Of a DNA stretch of 64,000 bases, positions 26,981 to 36,056 are shown one piece after another. The stretch covers positions 930,001 to 994,000 of the forward strand of contig JAUZSN010000002.1 of the NCBI GenBank assembly GCA_030949405.1, written 5' to 3'. Below the pieces are notes generated by a model. It ran no database searches. It was given only the letters and a program-made list of their open reading frames with translations, and was not told where the DNA came from. The stretch is from Methylococcales bacterium. GTDB lineage: Bacteria > Pseudomonadota > Gammaproteobacteria > Methylococcales > Methylomonadaceae. Positions within the stretch are counted from its first letter, which is position 1, and each line of letters starts with the position of its first letter. The position numbers and the translations under genes were made by a program.

Positions 26981-27193
26981 CTAAGGTCTCCAAGACAACC
27001 CACCATAAGGGTAGATTTTAGGCATAAAAAAAGCGCGTAACCGAACGGTGCGCTTACAATGCATCTTTTTTAACTGTAGTTCTAAAACAGTAACTTCAAA
27101 GTTATTTGAAGCTGAACTAATAAGATTACCTTTTTTGGTGGGGCTTGTCAATTTTTTTGTTTCCCTTGCAACCCCATTATAGGTCGAACACAT
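26981..27193 (-). CDS. Small ORF resembling Ash-family phage proteins
   Basis: A 70-residue frame whose end, MHCKRTVRLRAFFMPKIYPYGGLSWRP, resembles the conserved core seen in Ash-family proteins of P4-like phages and islands (a basic segment, then AFFMP and an aromatic/glycine stretch). It lies directly upstream of the HTH gene on the same strand, as in phage-derived islands. It may be truncated at the C-terminus. The assignment rests on memory of the family pattern only. Confidence 0.4.
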   Translation of the reverse strand: MCSTYNGVARETKKLTSPTKKGNLISSASNNFEVTVLELQLKKMHCKRTVRLRAFFMPKIYPYGGLSWRP

Positions 27194-27310
27194 ACGTTAT
27201 TTTAGGTTTAATATCAATAGGATAAATTAATAATGTAGGGTTCTGTATAACGGGGTTAAAAGTATAATAAATAAATTTTAAGATTGCTGTGATTTTGTTT
27301 TGTTCGATGG

Positions 27311-27341
27311 CGAGTTATTCCTTCGGATGAAGAATAGCTCG
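27311..27341. repeat. Hairpin CGAGTTATTC...AGAATAGCTCG
   Basis: CGAGTTATTC (27311-27320) pairs with AGAATAGCTCG (27331-27341) with one or two mismatches, twenty bases beyond the yceI stop. It could end yceI transcription (minus strand) but lacks a strong T-tract. Confidence 0.4.
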
Positions 27342-27360
27342 TAGGGTAACTTAGATCTTT

Positions 27361-27936
27361 TTATTGCGTAAAAGTTAAGCTAAACGTAACAGGGGCGGCG
27401 GTACTAATCGACGGTAACTTTGCAATCGCTTGTAATTTCTCAAGGCCTTTACCTAAACCAAATTGACTGGCATTAATCACCACAGGCTTCTCTAACATCA
27501 GCATTAATTTATTATTAGATAACTTAATAAACTTTACAGGGGTCTTAATTTTTTGTGCAATTCCATGTAATGACGCATCAAAAGTGAGTGTCTCAAGATA
27601 AGTATCGCCTTCTTTCAGATTCATTATTTTTTGAAAATCAAGTGTGCTTGTTAGCGTTGCATTCGCATATTGACTGACTTCAAAAAGCAGTTCCATCATG
27701 CGTTGATTACGAATAGGAATATTAGTTTCAACACTACTTAAATCAACGGACAGTTTTAAACCGCCCTTTTCATCAAGCGTTCCACTCATTGTTTTAAAGT
27801 GATGAACTTCACTAACGGCTGATTTTTTGGTTGAAATAAAACTCAAGGTTGACTCATCATTAACCAGTGACCAATCGGCCATCGCATAAGAGGAGGTGCA
27901 TAGAGTGATCACTAGAATTGAAAGAAATTTACGCAT
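27361..27936 (-). CDS. YceI family periplasmic protein
   Basis: A 191-residue exported protein from ATG at 27936 (MRKFLSILVITLCTSSYAMA signal peptide). The mature part begins DWSLVNDESTLSFISTKKSAVSEVHHFKTMSG, the classic start of the YceI lipocalin-like barrel, which binds isoprenoid-type or amphiphilic ligands. The in-frame extension to 28044 has no signal-peptide logic and is rejected. It is divergent from the cytochrome P460 gene with ~125 bases between, so the two may share a regulatory region. Confidence 0.88.
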   Translation of the reverse strand: MRKFLSILVITLCTSSYAMADWSLVNDESTLSFISTKKSAVSEVHHFKTMSGTLDEKGGLKLSVDLSSVETNIPIRNQRMMELLFEVSQYANATLTSTLDFQKIMNLKEGDTYLETLTFDASLHGIAQKIKTPVKFIKLSNNKLMLMLEKPVVINASQFGLGKGLEKLQAIAKLPSISTAAPVTFSLTFTQ

Positions 27937-28061
27937 ATTTGTTTTCCTTGGGTGTAATTGATAATATGAAAGCGATAAGACCCCTTTTCTGATTAAGGGT
28001 TCAAGTAAAATTAAGATGAAACATGGATTTAAAATAACAACCATAGCCTTAAGGATTTACA

Positions 28062-28541
28062 ATGAAAAAAACACACAGCCTAGCCCTTATTTTAGCCGCG
28101 AGCTTTGTTGCTCCTGCTGCCTTTGCAGAAAAAAAAGTAGATAATGAGTATTTAGATTGGCGATTAATATCGGTTTCACATCGTACGGATAAAAAAACAT
28201 TACGCGCTATTTTAGGGAATGATGTTGCGATTAAAGCCGCCCGTGCCAATAAAGTAACCCCTTGGCCTGATGGAACGATGATTGCTAAAGTTGTTTGGAA
28301 AGAACGAGCGCATCCTAATTGGGCGGCGGCTATTGTTCCTGCGGAATTTGCAGCGGCAGAAGCGATGATTAAAGACAGTAAAAAATATGCAAAAACAGGG
28401 GGCTGGGGTTTTGGGCATTGGGTTAAAGGTAAGCTTGAAATGCACTCGGCAGAAACAACAAAAACATGTTTTAGCTGTCATTCTCCGATGAAAGCGAATG
28501 ATTATGTCTATACCTTGTTACCTGCGATGACTGTAAAATAA
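28062..28541 (+). CDS. Cytochrome P460 family protein
   Basis: A 159-residue periplasmic monohaem c-type cytochrome with a signal peptide (MKKTHSLALILAASFVAPAAFA) and a C-terminal CFSCH haem site (C136-H140). The beta-rich fold implied by WRLISVSHRTDKKTLRAILGN and the PWPDGTMIAKVVWKE segment matches cytochrome P460. In methane and ammonia oxidisers P460 oxidises hydroxylamine to nitrous oxide or related products, or detoxifies NO; the close relative cytochrome c'-beta binds NO. Which one this is depends on a Lys-haem cross-link that cannot be judged here. It is divergent from yceI. Confidence 0.85.
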   Translation: MKKTHSLALILAASFVAPAAFAEKKVDNEYLDWRLISVSHRTDKKTLRAILGNDVAIKAARANKVTPWPDGTMIAKVVWKERAHPNWAAAIVPAEFAAAEAMIKDSKKYAKTGGWGFGHWVKGKLEMHSAETTKTCFSCHSPMKANDYVYTLLPAMTVK

Positions 28542-28615
28542 AGTTAGACGTAAGCGATGTTTCGCAGAGGAGTGAAAAATAGTTATGGCCTATTCGTTGG
28601 CTATTTATAATTTTT

Positions 28616-28919
28616 GGCGACCAACTTAAGACAGGATACTAGGAGCTTGTTGGTCTTATAAGTTATTGAATAATAAATTAATTATATTTTAAAAAATTCT
28701 AATTAATGTTTGAAAGAAGAACAATTACCAACCCTAACTTTCAAAGTAAAATGATTTGTTTGTAAGTTATTTTTTCTACATAAACCTAAGTCTGACAAAC
28801 TCCTAGGGAGCGAGGCTTAACCGTTCGTCCTGAGCCTAGTCGAAGGGCGGACGGTTAAGCTGTTCATACTCAGCACGAACGGTTTAACCTCAACTTGCCC
28901 CGTCTTAAGTCGGTCACCT
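28616..28919. repeat. Long copy D of the inverted-repeat element with nested REP-like palindrome
   Basis: Left end GCGACCAACTTAAGACAGGA (28618 onward) and right end CCCCGTCTTAAGTCGGTCACC (to 28919) are the family ends, about 300 bp apart. Inside is CCGTTCGTCC...GGGCGGACGG (28821-28854), of the common CGTTCGTGCTGAGCC...TCGAAG palindrome type, then a second partial copy ending CACGAACGG. This fills the 489-base gap between P460 and the TonB receptor gene. Confidence 0.65.
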
Positions 28920-28991
28920 AATTTTTGCGTAACATCATCAGTTAACTAATTACGCGCTCACTCACAAATAATTTTAAAAATACAGGATAGT

Positions 28992-29017
28992 GTGAGTTTT
29001 GCAACGGTAAAACTCAC
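28992..29017 (-). terminator. Intrinsic terminator of the TonB receptor gene
   Basis: GTGAGTTTT (28992-29000) pairs with AAAACTCAC (29009-29017). Read on the minus strand it sits about 15 bases after the receptor stop and is followed by a T-rich stretch. Confidence 0.6.
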
Positions 29018-29030
29018 GCCTTATTATGGT

Positions 29031-31367
29031 TTATATAGAAAGTCGAATACCTATCCAGCCCGCTCTCGGTGCGCCTGGTGCGACAAAGCGACCATCATTG
29101 TATGATTCACCTAATACCTCTGTTGCATCCCCATAAACTCCAAACGATTTATAGTCACGATCAAAAATATTATCAATACGTCCAAAAAATGCAATATTTT
29201 CAGTGACTTTTAATTCTGTTTTAGCACTAAAAGTCCAGTAACCGCCTAAAGGATTCGTTATATTGGCTTCATCGCCGCGAAGAAATTGATCGCCACTGTA
29301 TTGAGCATCTATTCCAATTGTCCAACGTTTCCATAAATCCACGCCTAATGACGCTTTATAAATATGTTCAGGTAAACCAGGAATCCGATCCCCTCGTTCA
29401 ACATTAACCCCATTGTCACCTTCTAAATCTAACGGGTTTTGAATCGTAAAGCCATCTTGAAAACGGGCATTTAAATAAGTGTAGTTGGTGGAGAAATGCC
29501 AATCATCAATGGAACTAAAGAGTTGAGGAATATGCCCGCTTACTCCCGCTTCAACGCCATAACGTAAGGTTTTACCAATATTACTGAAAAAACCTTCACT
29601 AACACTGGTTCCGCCACGGTTAAAAATAATATCATCATGATTGGTGGTATGAAAAAAGCCGACATTCCATTTCAAATCCCCTTGACTCATTAGGTTATCT
29701 AAATTTCCTCTAAATCCGCCTTCCCATGTTTTGGCAACCACTTGATTTAAAGGCGGATCAGCGAGAAACGCATTGGGTAATTTACAGGGATCATTTTCAT
29801 CGGCACAGCTTAATTCCATAGGCGTTGGAATTCGAGACGATTCGCTGTAATTTCCATACATGCCTAGATTGTCCATGATTTGATAGGTAAAGCCTGCGGA
29901 CGGGTTAAAACGATTAAAACGATGCTTACCACTGAGCTTATCTTCCCCATTATAGTATTGATTTTGCATGATGATGGTGCTGTAATTATAACGCCCTGCT
30001 AAAGTAATCGTTAAATCATCAGTGACAGAAAAACTTTCACTAAGATAAATGCCATAGGTTTTTGTTAAAGTATTCAATCTTACATGAGCTTCTTCAACAA
30101 ATGCACCACTCGCCGTTGCGCCGCGCTTGTCGGTTAATAAACCCAGTTCGGTATCGGATTCAAAATGAACATTGGCATTATCATAGGAAATTCCAACGAT
30201 AAGATTATTTTCATGGCCGAATAAATTCTCACTAAATAGCGTTTGTAAGGTTCCGCCTGTGCTTCTCATGTGGGTTTGACTGGTATTATTAGTGGCTCCC
30301 AATACATTTTCAGGATCTTGATTACCATAAACATCGGTAGTTAAAATTTCATTATTACTGAGGTTAGCCACGGTTTCGTTTTCTTCATCACAAAGTAAGC
30401 TGTCATTAAAAAAACAAGGCTCAAAATCACTGTCATCGCCATTAAGAGATTTGATTCGATTTTGACGAAAATAAACATTACCGCTTAATTCGACACTATC
30501 GGTTAAATCAAATGCGCCTGACAGTTCCGAGAAAAATAGTCGTGTAACGGTTTGATCGGGATGGGTAAAAATGGCTTTACGTTGTTGGTCATGAAGTTGA
30601 GTCGGAACGGCACCATTTCCTCGCATATTATTATCATTTGCCGCAAGGGTTAAATCCAGTTCACCGCGATCGCCACGCCAGCTTAAGGTTCCCATGACTT
30701 GATTGGCTTCGGTTGGTGAAAAATCACGCCAGCCATTTTCTTCAAAATGATGTAAATCAATAAAGTAACCCCATGTTCCATCATTCCAGCCGCTGGTTAA
30801 TTCTTCGGAATGGCGTTCCCATGAACCGCCTGAGACTTCTAATTGATGCCCTGGTGCTGAAAATCCTGTTTTGGTTTGTAATGAAACAGCCCCGCCGAGC
30901 GTATTTAAACCAAATAAAGGATTCGACCCAGGAATTAGGCTCATGGAATCAATCGCCCCTTGAGGAATTAAATCCCAGTTAACCGTATCGCCAAACGGTT
31001 CATTAAATCGAACCCCATTCAGATAAACGGATAAACCTTGGGGGAGTCCTAATAGTGGTGAGGCCACAAAGCCGCGATAATAAATATCAGGTTGCAAGGG
31101 GTTATTTTGCGCCTCGTTAATATGTACGCTGCCTAAGTAACGATTCATATAATCAGCAAGGGAAATGCTTTGTGCCGCTTGCAATTCGTCTGAGGAGACC
31201 GTTTGCACATTGGCGGGTATTTTTTTTAAAGGAAGTCCATTCGTTGATAGCGGTGTGACCCCAATTACGTCAAAGTCCTTTAGTTCAACAGGTGCATTTT
31301 CGGCATTCACCGTATTGAATGAGAGAATGAACAGTAAGGGAGACCAACCCAGTCGAATTTTTTTCAT
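29031..31367 (-). CDS. TonB-dependent outer-membrane receptor
   Basis: A 778-residue receptor from ATG at 31367 (MKKIRLGWSPLLFILSFNTVNA signal peptide). The plug domain is visible (VQTVSSDELQAAQSISLADYMNRYLG, NPLQPDIYYRGF, LNGVRFNEPFGDTVNWDLIP, LNTLGGAVSLQTK), followed by a 22-strand-type barrel that ends with an aromatic/hydrophobic C-terminus (GWIGIRLSI). It imports a metal chelate or other scarce ligand using ExbBD-TonB energy; ligand unknown. No transport partner genes are adjacent, and it has its own terminator, so it is monocistronic. Confidence 0.9.
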   Translation of the reverse strand: MKKIRLGWSPLLFILSFNTVNAENAPVELKDFDVIGVTPLSTNGLPLKKIPANVQTVSSDELQAAQSISLADYMNRYLGSVHINEAQNNPLQPDIYYRGFVASPLLGLPQGLSVYLNGVRFNEPFGDTVNWDLIPQGAIDSMSLIPGSNPLFGLNTLGGAVSLQTKTGFSAPGHQLEVSGGSWERHSEELTSGWNDGTWGYFIDLHHFEENGWRDFSPTEANQVMGTLSWRGDRGELDLTLAANDNNMRGNGAVPTQLHDQQRKAIFTHPDQTVTRLFFSELSGAFDLTDSVELSGNVYFRQNRIKSLNGDDSDFEPCFFNDSLLCDEENETVANLSNNEILTTDVYGNQDPENVLGATNNTSQTHMRSTGGTLQTLFSENLFGHENNLIVGISYDNANVHFESDTELGLLTDKRGATASGAFVEEAHVRLNTLTKTYGIYLSESFSVTDDLTITLAGRYNYSTIIMQNQYYNGEDKLSGKHRFNRFNPSAGFTYQIMDNLGMYGNYSESSRIPTPMELSCADENDPCKLPNAFLADPPLNQVVAKTWEGGFRGNLDNLMSQGDLKWNVGFFHTTNHDDIIFNRGGTSVSEGFFSNIGKTLRYGVEAGVSGHIPQLFSSIDDWHFSTNYTYLNARFQDGFTIQNPLDLEGDNGVNVERGDRIPGLPEHIYKASLGVDLWKRWTIGIDAQYSGDQFLRGDEANITNPLGGYWTFSAKTELKVTENIAFFGRIDNIFDRDYKSFGVYGDATEVLGESYNDGRFVAPGAPRAGWIGIRLSI

Positions 31368-31524
31368 TGAAAATCTCATATTCTTTGTTTCTAATAAGCA
31401 CAGTAAGATAGCATTTTTTATAAGACGATTGGTGACCTTGAGAAAAAAAGGAATTTTTCCTGAGTCATGACGTTGAATATGAGTCGAACGCCTTTAACGG
31501 TAAAGATAAGCTCATGTGATTATT

Positions 31525-31559
31525 AAATAAAAAGTAGAGATGCAAATAAGTTGCATCTC
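31525..31559 (-). terminator. Intrinsic terminator of the mtaB operon
   Basis: GAGATGCAA (31537-31545) pairs with TTGCATCTC (31551-31559), and on the minus strand the hairpin is followed by TACTTTTTATTT. It lies 14 bases beyond the mtaB stop. Confidence 0.75.
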
Positions 31560-31572
31560 AGGTTTTTATTTC

Positions 31573-32850
31573 TTAAGCGTGTATGTAATTCGGCGCGATT
31601 GTTTTTAAGGTGACCGATGAAAGGGTGTTTTCAAGTGGATTATCGAGGGAATGCTCACAGGCTACGCGTAAATAATTGGGCGTATAACCCACATTTAATA
31701 AATTGCCCGTTAGTGAGTCAGTTTGAGGGGTTTCCCAAAGAACAGAAACTTGTTTATTTAATTGAGTTTCAATAAATTGCTGTTTCATAACCGCTGCTAA
31801 TTGATGTAATTGCTTGCTGCGTTGTTTTTTAATTTCTTTACGAATAGGGTTCGCAAGCGTGGCCGCTTTTGTGCCTTCACGATGGGAGTAGCTAAAAATA
31901 TGAATGCCGCCAAAGCCAATTTTTTTAATAAAATCAAAACTCTGTTGCCATTCCTCCTCACTTTCATCAGGAAAGCCGACAATAATATCGGTTGTGATAT
32001 TGAAATCAGCATTTTTTTGACGAGCTTTTGTCACAATGTCTGCAAATTCCTGTGTTTTACAGCGTCTAGCCATCCGTTTAAGAACACGGTCACAGCCACT
32101 TTGTAACGGTAAATGTAAATGCGGCATGAGTCTTGGGTTTTGAAACAGGTTAAAAAAATCGTCAGGTAAATCCCACGGTTCTAATGAGCCTAGCCGTAAG
32201 CGAAGAATCGTTGTTTCTTGCAAAATAGATTCAATGAGTGTGGATAAATCTAATTGAATTTCGGTACCGTAACCGCCTAAATGAACCCCTGTTAAAATAA
32301 CCTCATTAATGCCTTGTTGATGAAGTTGATTAATTTCATCAATAATCGCGGTGAGGGGCCGACTCACTTCTTCCCCGCGAGCGATGGTGACAATGCAGAA
32401 TGTACAGCGATAACGACAGCCATCTTGCACTTTTACAAAAGCACGTTGCCGACCGCGTGTAAATAAGGAATGCGCCCCCGCTTCTGTTGACATCGCAGGC
32501 ATGGTATCAAAATTTAATTCTGAGAGTGTTTTTTCAACCAGTTGAGATTTATCGGCGTTACTAATCACTAAATCAACGCCTAATAGTTGAGCGACCTCGG
32601 TTTCATTTAAAGTCGCATAACAGCCACTGACCACTAATTTTGCGGTTGGGTTTTGGTGATGTAATCGGCGAATAAGTTGGCGTGATTTACGAGCGGCCTC
32701 TTGAGTGACCGCGCATGAATTGAGAATAATGACATTGGCGTGATGTAATTCGGGGCTGATTTGATGACCTGCTTTTTGGAACGATTGCGCCCATATTTCA
32801 AGCTCAGCTTCGTTAAGACGGCAACCTAAAGCTCTAAGATGTATCAACAT
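31573..32850 (-). CDS. mtaB: tRNA t6A37 methylthiotransferase
   Basis: A 425-residue radical-SAM methylthiotransferase that converts t6A37 to ms2t6A37 in ANN-reading tRNAs. Order: N-terminal UPF0004 domain (LRALGCRLNEAELE, ILNSCAVTQEA, VVSGCYA supply three cluster Cys), radical-SAM CxxxCxxC as CRYRCTFC, then a C-terminal TRAM-like region. The LGCRLNEAE start fits MtaB rather than MiaB or RimO. It is the last gene of a minus-strand cluster that also holds tsaB and yciO, which belong to the same t6A modification theme. Confidence 0.88.
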   Translation of the reverse strand: MLIHLRALGCRLNEAELEIWAQSFQKAGHQISPELHHANVIILNSCAVTQEAARKSRQLIRRLHHQNPTAKLVVSGCYATLNETEVAQLLGVDLVISNADKSQLVEKTLSELNFDTMPAMSTEAGAHSLFTRGRQRAFVKVQDGCRYRCTFCIVTIARGEEVSRPLTAIIDEINQLHQQGINEVILTGVHLGGYGTEIQLDLSTLIESILQETTILRLRLGSLEPWDLPDDFFNLFQNPRLMPHLHLPLQSGCDRVLKRMARRCKTQEFADIVTKARQKNADFNITTDIIVGFPDESEEEWQQSFDFIKKIGFGGIHIFSYSHREGTKAATLANPIRKEIKKQRSKQLHQLAAVMKQQFIETQLNKQVSVLWETPQTDSLTGNLLNVGYTPNYLRVACEHSLDNPLENTLSSVTLKTIAPNYIHA

Positions 32851-32894
32851 TAGTAACTATAAACTCTACAAAATAGAGCATTATCCCATAAATA

Positions 32895-34037
32895 TTAATG
32901 GGTTTCAGCTAACATTTCTAAGGCGAGGGTGGCCATATTTTCAGATCCCCCACCATTTCCTAGCTTTTCTTTTATCTGGGTTAATTCAGTGCGAATGGAT
33001 TGAGTATAGGAATGATCGGTTAAAATTTTATTAATTTCAGCGGCTATGTTTTCGCAGGTTGCTTGATGTTGGATTAATTCTCGGACAATTTTTTTATCGG
33101 CAATAATATTTGGTAAACCGATCATTTTAATATTAACCAGTAATCGCCCTAAAAAATAAGTGAGTGGTGATAGTTTGTAAACAATCACCATTGGAATCGT
33201 CAGTAAGGCAATTTCAAGAGTAGCTGTTCCTGATGTGGTGATAATGGCATCACAGCATTGAATAACATCATAGGGTTGATTTTTGATAACCTGAATGTCG
33301 GTATTTTCAACATAGGGCGCTAATAACGCATCGCTGATGGAATCTGCTTGAGGTAAAATAAATTGCACGGTCGGGTGGTTATGGCGTATTTTTTTTGCAG
33401 CGGCCACCATGACGGGTAGGATGCGCTTAATTTCATCGGTACGGCTACCCGGTAGAATGCCAACAATAGGCGCATTTGGGTTTAATTTAAATAATTTCAG
33501 GTCATCAGCTTGAGTGCGTAGGGGCTGGACTTTATCAACAGATGGATGACCGACATAACGTACAGGAACGTTTTCTGCCTCATAATAAGCGGTTTCAAAA
33601 GGGAAGATAACCGCCATCATGTCAATGGCTTTTCCATAGGTGATAACGCGCTTGGGTCGCCATGCCCAAACTTGGGGACTTACATAGAATAGGACTTTAA
33701 ATCCATGATGTTTGGCAAATTGAGCTAATTTTAAATTGAATTCTTTATAATCGACACAAACAATTAAATCAGGTTGTTGATTAAGGATGAGTTGTTGTAT
33801 TTTTTTTAAGGCGCGGCGTATTTCAGTATACTGTTTTAAGACTTCAACAACGCCAATAACCCCTATATTTGTCGAGTCATAATGCGTCTGAATACCGACT
33901 TGACGCATTTTCACCCCTCCCATGCCAATGCCTTTTAGTGTGGAGTCCCGTTTTTTTAGGGCGAGAAACATATTCGCGGCATGTTGATCGCCAGAGGATT
34001 CGCCCGCACTGAATAAAATAGTTCGGGGTGAACTCAT
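32895..34037 (-). CDS. lpxB: Lipid-A-disaccharide synthase
   Basis: A 380-residue GT19 glycosyltransferase. It joins UDP-2,3-diacylglucosamine to lipid X in lipid A synthesis at the inner membrane. Seen: FSAGESSGDQHAANMF at the N-terminus, GIGMGGVKMRQVG, YVSPQVWAWRP, GHPSVD, and ILPGSRTDEIKRILP, all LpxB hallmarks. Its start overlaps the M50 protease stop by four bases. It is separated from the usual lpxD-fabZ-lpxA cluster, which is not in this window. Confidence 0.93.
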   Translation of the reverse strand: MSSPRTILFSAGESSGDQHAANMFLALKKRDSTLKGIGMGGVKMRQVGIQTHYDSTNIGVIGVVEVLKQYTEIRRALKKIQQLILNQQPDLIVCVDYKEFNLKLAQFAKHHGFKVLFYVSPQVWAWRPKRVITYGKAIDMMAVIFPFETAYYEAENVPVRYVGHPSVDKVQPLRTQADDLKLFKLNPNAPIVGILPGSRTDEIKRILPVMVAAAKKIRHNHPTVQFILPQADSISDALLAPYVENTDIQVIKNQPYDVIQCCDAIITTSGTATLEIALLTIPMVIVYKLSPLTYFLGRLLVNIKMIGLPNIIADKKIVRELIQHQATCENIAAEINKILTDHSYTQSIRTELTQIKEKLGNGGGSENMATLALEMLAETH

Positions 34038-34693
34038 ATTCCCCCCAAGCTAAAAAAAACTTTCTGAAGAACAAATAAAGGGTAGCCTAAGATAATATTG
34101 AGTCCACCTGTAAACAATAAGACCAATAAAATGATAAACCCAAAGCGTTCTAAATAATTATAATAAAAGGCGAGTTTTTCAGGCAAAATTCCCGCAACAA
34201 TACGTCCACCATCAAGGGGCGGTAAGGGAATGAGGTTAATCAAGGCAAGCACTAAATTAATGCTAACCCCTGCAACCCCTGTATAAATTAAGGGCAGTGC
34301 AATGACTTCGCTATGAACAGAAACGATCGTTCCTAAACGCATAATTAAAGCCCATGCCGTCGCCATCAATAAATTAGAAACGGGACCCGCTAAGGCCACT
34401 AGTGCCATCATCTTCCGTGGACTTTTAAAATTTTGAGGAACGACAGGGACAGGTTTTGCCCAGCCAAAAATATAACCTGTGAAGGACATCAGTAATAAGG
34501 CAGGTAGAATAATAGTTCCGACTAAATCCACATGTTTTATCGGATTCAAGGTTAAGCGACCTAAATCAGAGGCGGTATTGTCGCCCAGTTTTTTAGCGAC
34601 CCACCCATGGGCGACTTCATGAACCGTAATAGCAAATATAACGGGTAATATCCAAACAACAATGCGTTGGATTAGGGTTAATTCATCCATCAT
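34034..34693 (-). CDS. Site-2 protease family (M50) membrane protein
   Basis: A 219-residue polytopic membrane metalloprotease-like protein. The zinc motif HExxH is HEVAHGW near residue 24-30, and the second metal Asp lies in LPPLDGGRIVAG near the C-terminus, so the catalytic set is intact. This short group lacks PDZ domains, unlike RseP. It would cleave membrane substrates; which ones is unknown. It is coupled to lpxB by ATGA overlap and follows yciO by 12 bases. Confidence 0.85.
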   Translation of the reverse strand: MMDELTLIQRIVVWILPVIFAITVHEVAHGWVAKKLGDNTASDLGRLTLNPIKHVDLVGTIILPALLLMSFTGYIFGWAKPVPVVPQNFKSPRKMMALVALAGPVSNLLMATAWALIMRLGTIVSVHSEVIALPLIYTGVAGVSINLVLALINLIPLPPLDGGRIVAGILPEKLAFYYNYLERFGFIILLVLLFTGGLNIILGYPLFVLQKVFFSLGGI

Positions 34694-34705
34694 AATTAAG
34701 CGTCC

Positions 34706-35326
34706 TTAAGTTAGCATGGGGGCAAGCCCTTTGCCTTGTCGGGTAATTTCTGTTTGACCGTTGACTAAATTAATCACAGTCGTGGGTTCATCCCCAATAA
34801 TTCCACCATCAATAACGAGGGCGAGTTCATGTTCTAAACGCGCTCTAATGTCATAAGGATCGGATAAAGGGCGTTCGTCATCAGGTAGAATTAAGGTTGA
34901 TGAAAGTAACGGTTCCCCTAATTCGGTCAATAAAGCATGAACAATGGCATTATCAGGAATCCGAATGCCAATGGTTTTTTTCTTAGGATGTTGTAAACGT
35001 TTGGGGACTTCGCGGGTGGCATCTAAAATAAAGGTGAAGGCTCCCGGAGTTAAGTTTTTAATCAGTCGGTAGGCATCATTGGCCATTTTACTAAAGGTGG
35101 AGACTTGGGTTAAATCTTTGCAAACTAAGGTGAAGTCATGCTTAGCATCTAATTGACGAAGACGACGAATAGTATCAGCGGCCTGTTTATCCCCTATATG
35201 ACAGCCAATAGCATAAGAAGAATCCGTTGGGTAAACGATAACCCCGCCTTTACGAATAATTTCAACCGCTTGATGAATTAAACGGGCTTGAGGTGATTCG
35301 GGGTGAATTTCAAAATATTGAGCCAT
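34706..35326 (-). CDS. yciO: YciO-type Sua5/YrdC protein (L-threonylcarbamoyladenylate synthase family)
   Basis: A 206-residue protein, the same length as E. coli YciO as I recall it, and similar along its whole length (MAQYFEIHPESPQARLI, GGVIVYPTDSSYAIGC, RRLRQL, TPGAFTFILDATREVP, KTIGIRIPDN, PTTVINL). The Sua5/YrdC fold makes threonylcarbamoyl-AMP for t6A37; YciO itself is reported as a related family with weaker or distinct activity. Its place between tsaB and mtaB suggests a role in the same modification here. TsaC proper may be elsewhere. Confidence 0.85.
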   Translation of the reverse strand: MAQYFEIHPESPQARLIHQAVEIIRKGGVIVYPTDSSYAIGCHIGDKQAADTIRRLRQLDAKHDFTLVCKDLTQVSTFSKMANDAYRLIKNLTPGAFTFILDATREVPKRLQHPKKKTIGIRIPDNAIVHALLTELGEPLLSSTLILPDDERPLSDPYDIRARLEHELALVIDGGIIGDEPTTVINLVNGQTEITRQGKGLAPMLT

Positions 35327-35372
35327 AGTAGACGGGAGATAAAATTAAATAATAACATCATTATATAACTGA

Positions 35373-36056
35373 TTATCGTTCGGATTCTTTTTTTGCGACT
35401 TTATCACGTAAATAGGTGGGTTGTGCTAATTCAACAGACACGCCTTGGTTATTTTTTAAACCTAAAGCACCGAGTTGGGCAATTGCACTGGCTCGAGGTA
35501 AATTATCGGTTTCATAGCGTTGAAGCAATTCACCTAGCGCATGATTGAGTTCGGTATGATAAAGAGAAAATCCCGTGCCTATTCCGACCCCTGACTCGAT
35601 TGGAAATTTAATGTCCGTTGCGGGAGTTACTGCCTCTTTATTGATTAATTGGGCATAACCCTCATGATCTTTTTGATAAACCCCCCAAAAAATTTCGCTC
35701 ATTCGAGCATCCATTGCTGTAAAAGCGAGGGTTTCAGGATTTTGATTAAAAAATGTTTGAGCGATGGCGGCTAGGGTTGAAACGGGAACAACGGGTAAAT
35801 CAGCCCCTAGCGCAATTCCATGCGTAATGCCTGTGGCAATTCTCACGCCTGTAAAAGAGCCTGGGCCACAACTAAAGGCGATGCCATCTAATTGGTGGGG
35901 CGTTAATTGGGCTTCTGCCATCAGTTTATCTATCATCGGCAAAATGCGTTTGGTATGTTCGCGTGGGGCAAGTTCAAACGATTCATGAATTTCATTATCA
36001 AGATAAAGCGCGGCTGAACAGGCTTCGGTCGAGGTTTCTATGGCGAGTAGTTTCAT
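35373..36056 (-). CDS. tsaB: tRNA t6A37 biosynthesis protein TsaB
   Basis: A 227-residue ASKHA-fold protein that partners TsaD/TsaE in threonylcarbamoyl transfer to A37. Typical segments are MKLLAIETSTEACSAALYL at the start, ILPMIDKLMAEA, FSCGPGSFTGVRIATG, and FTAMDARMSEIFWGVY. ATG at 36056 is chosen; the in-frame extension to 36119 is not family-like. It heads the minus-strand cluster tsaB-yciO-M50-lpxB-mtaB. Confidence 0.9.
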   Translation of the reverse strand: MKLLAIETSTEACSAALYLDNEIHESFELAPREHTKRILPMIDKLMAEAQLTPHQLDGIAFSCGPGSFTGVRIATGITHGIALGADLPVVPVSTLAAIAQTFFNQNPETLAFTAMDARMSEIFWGVYQKDHEGYAQLINKEAVTPATDIKFPIESGVGIGTGFSLYHTELNHALGELLQRYETDNLPRASAIAQLGALGLKNNQGVSVELAQPTYLRDKVAKKESER

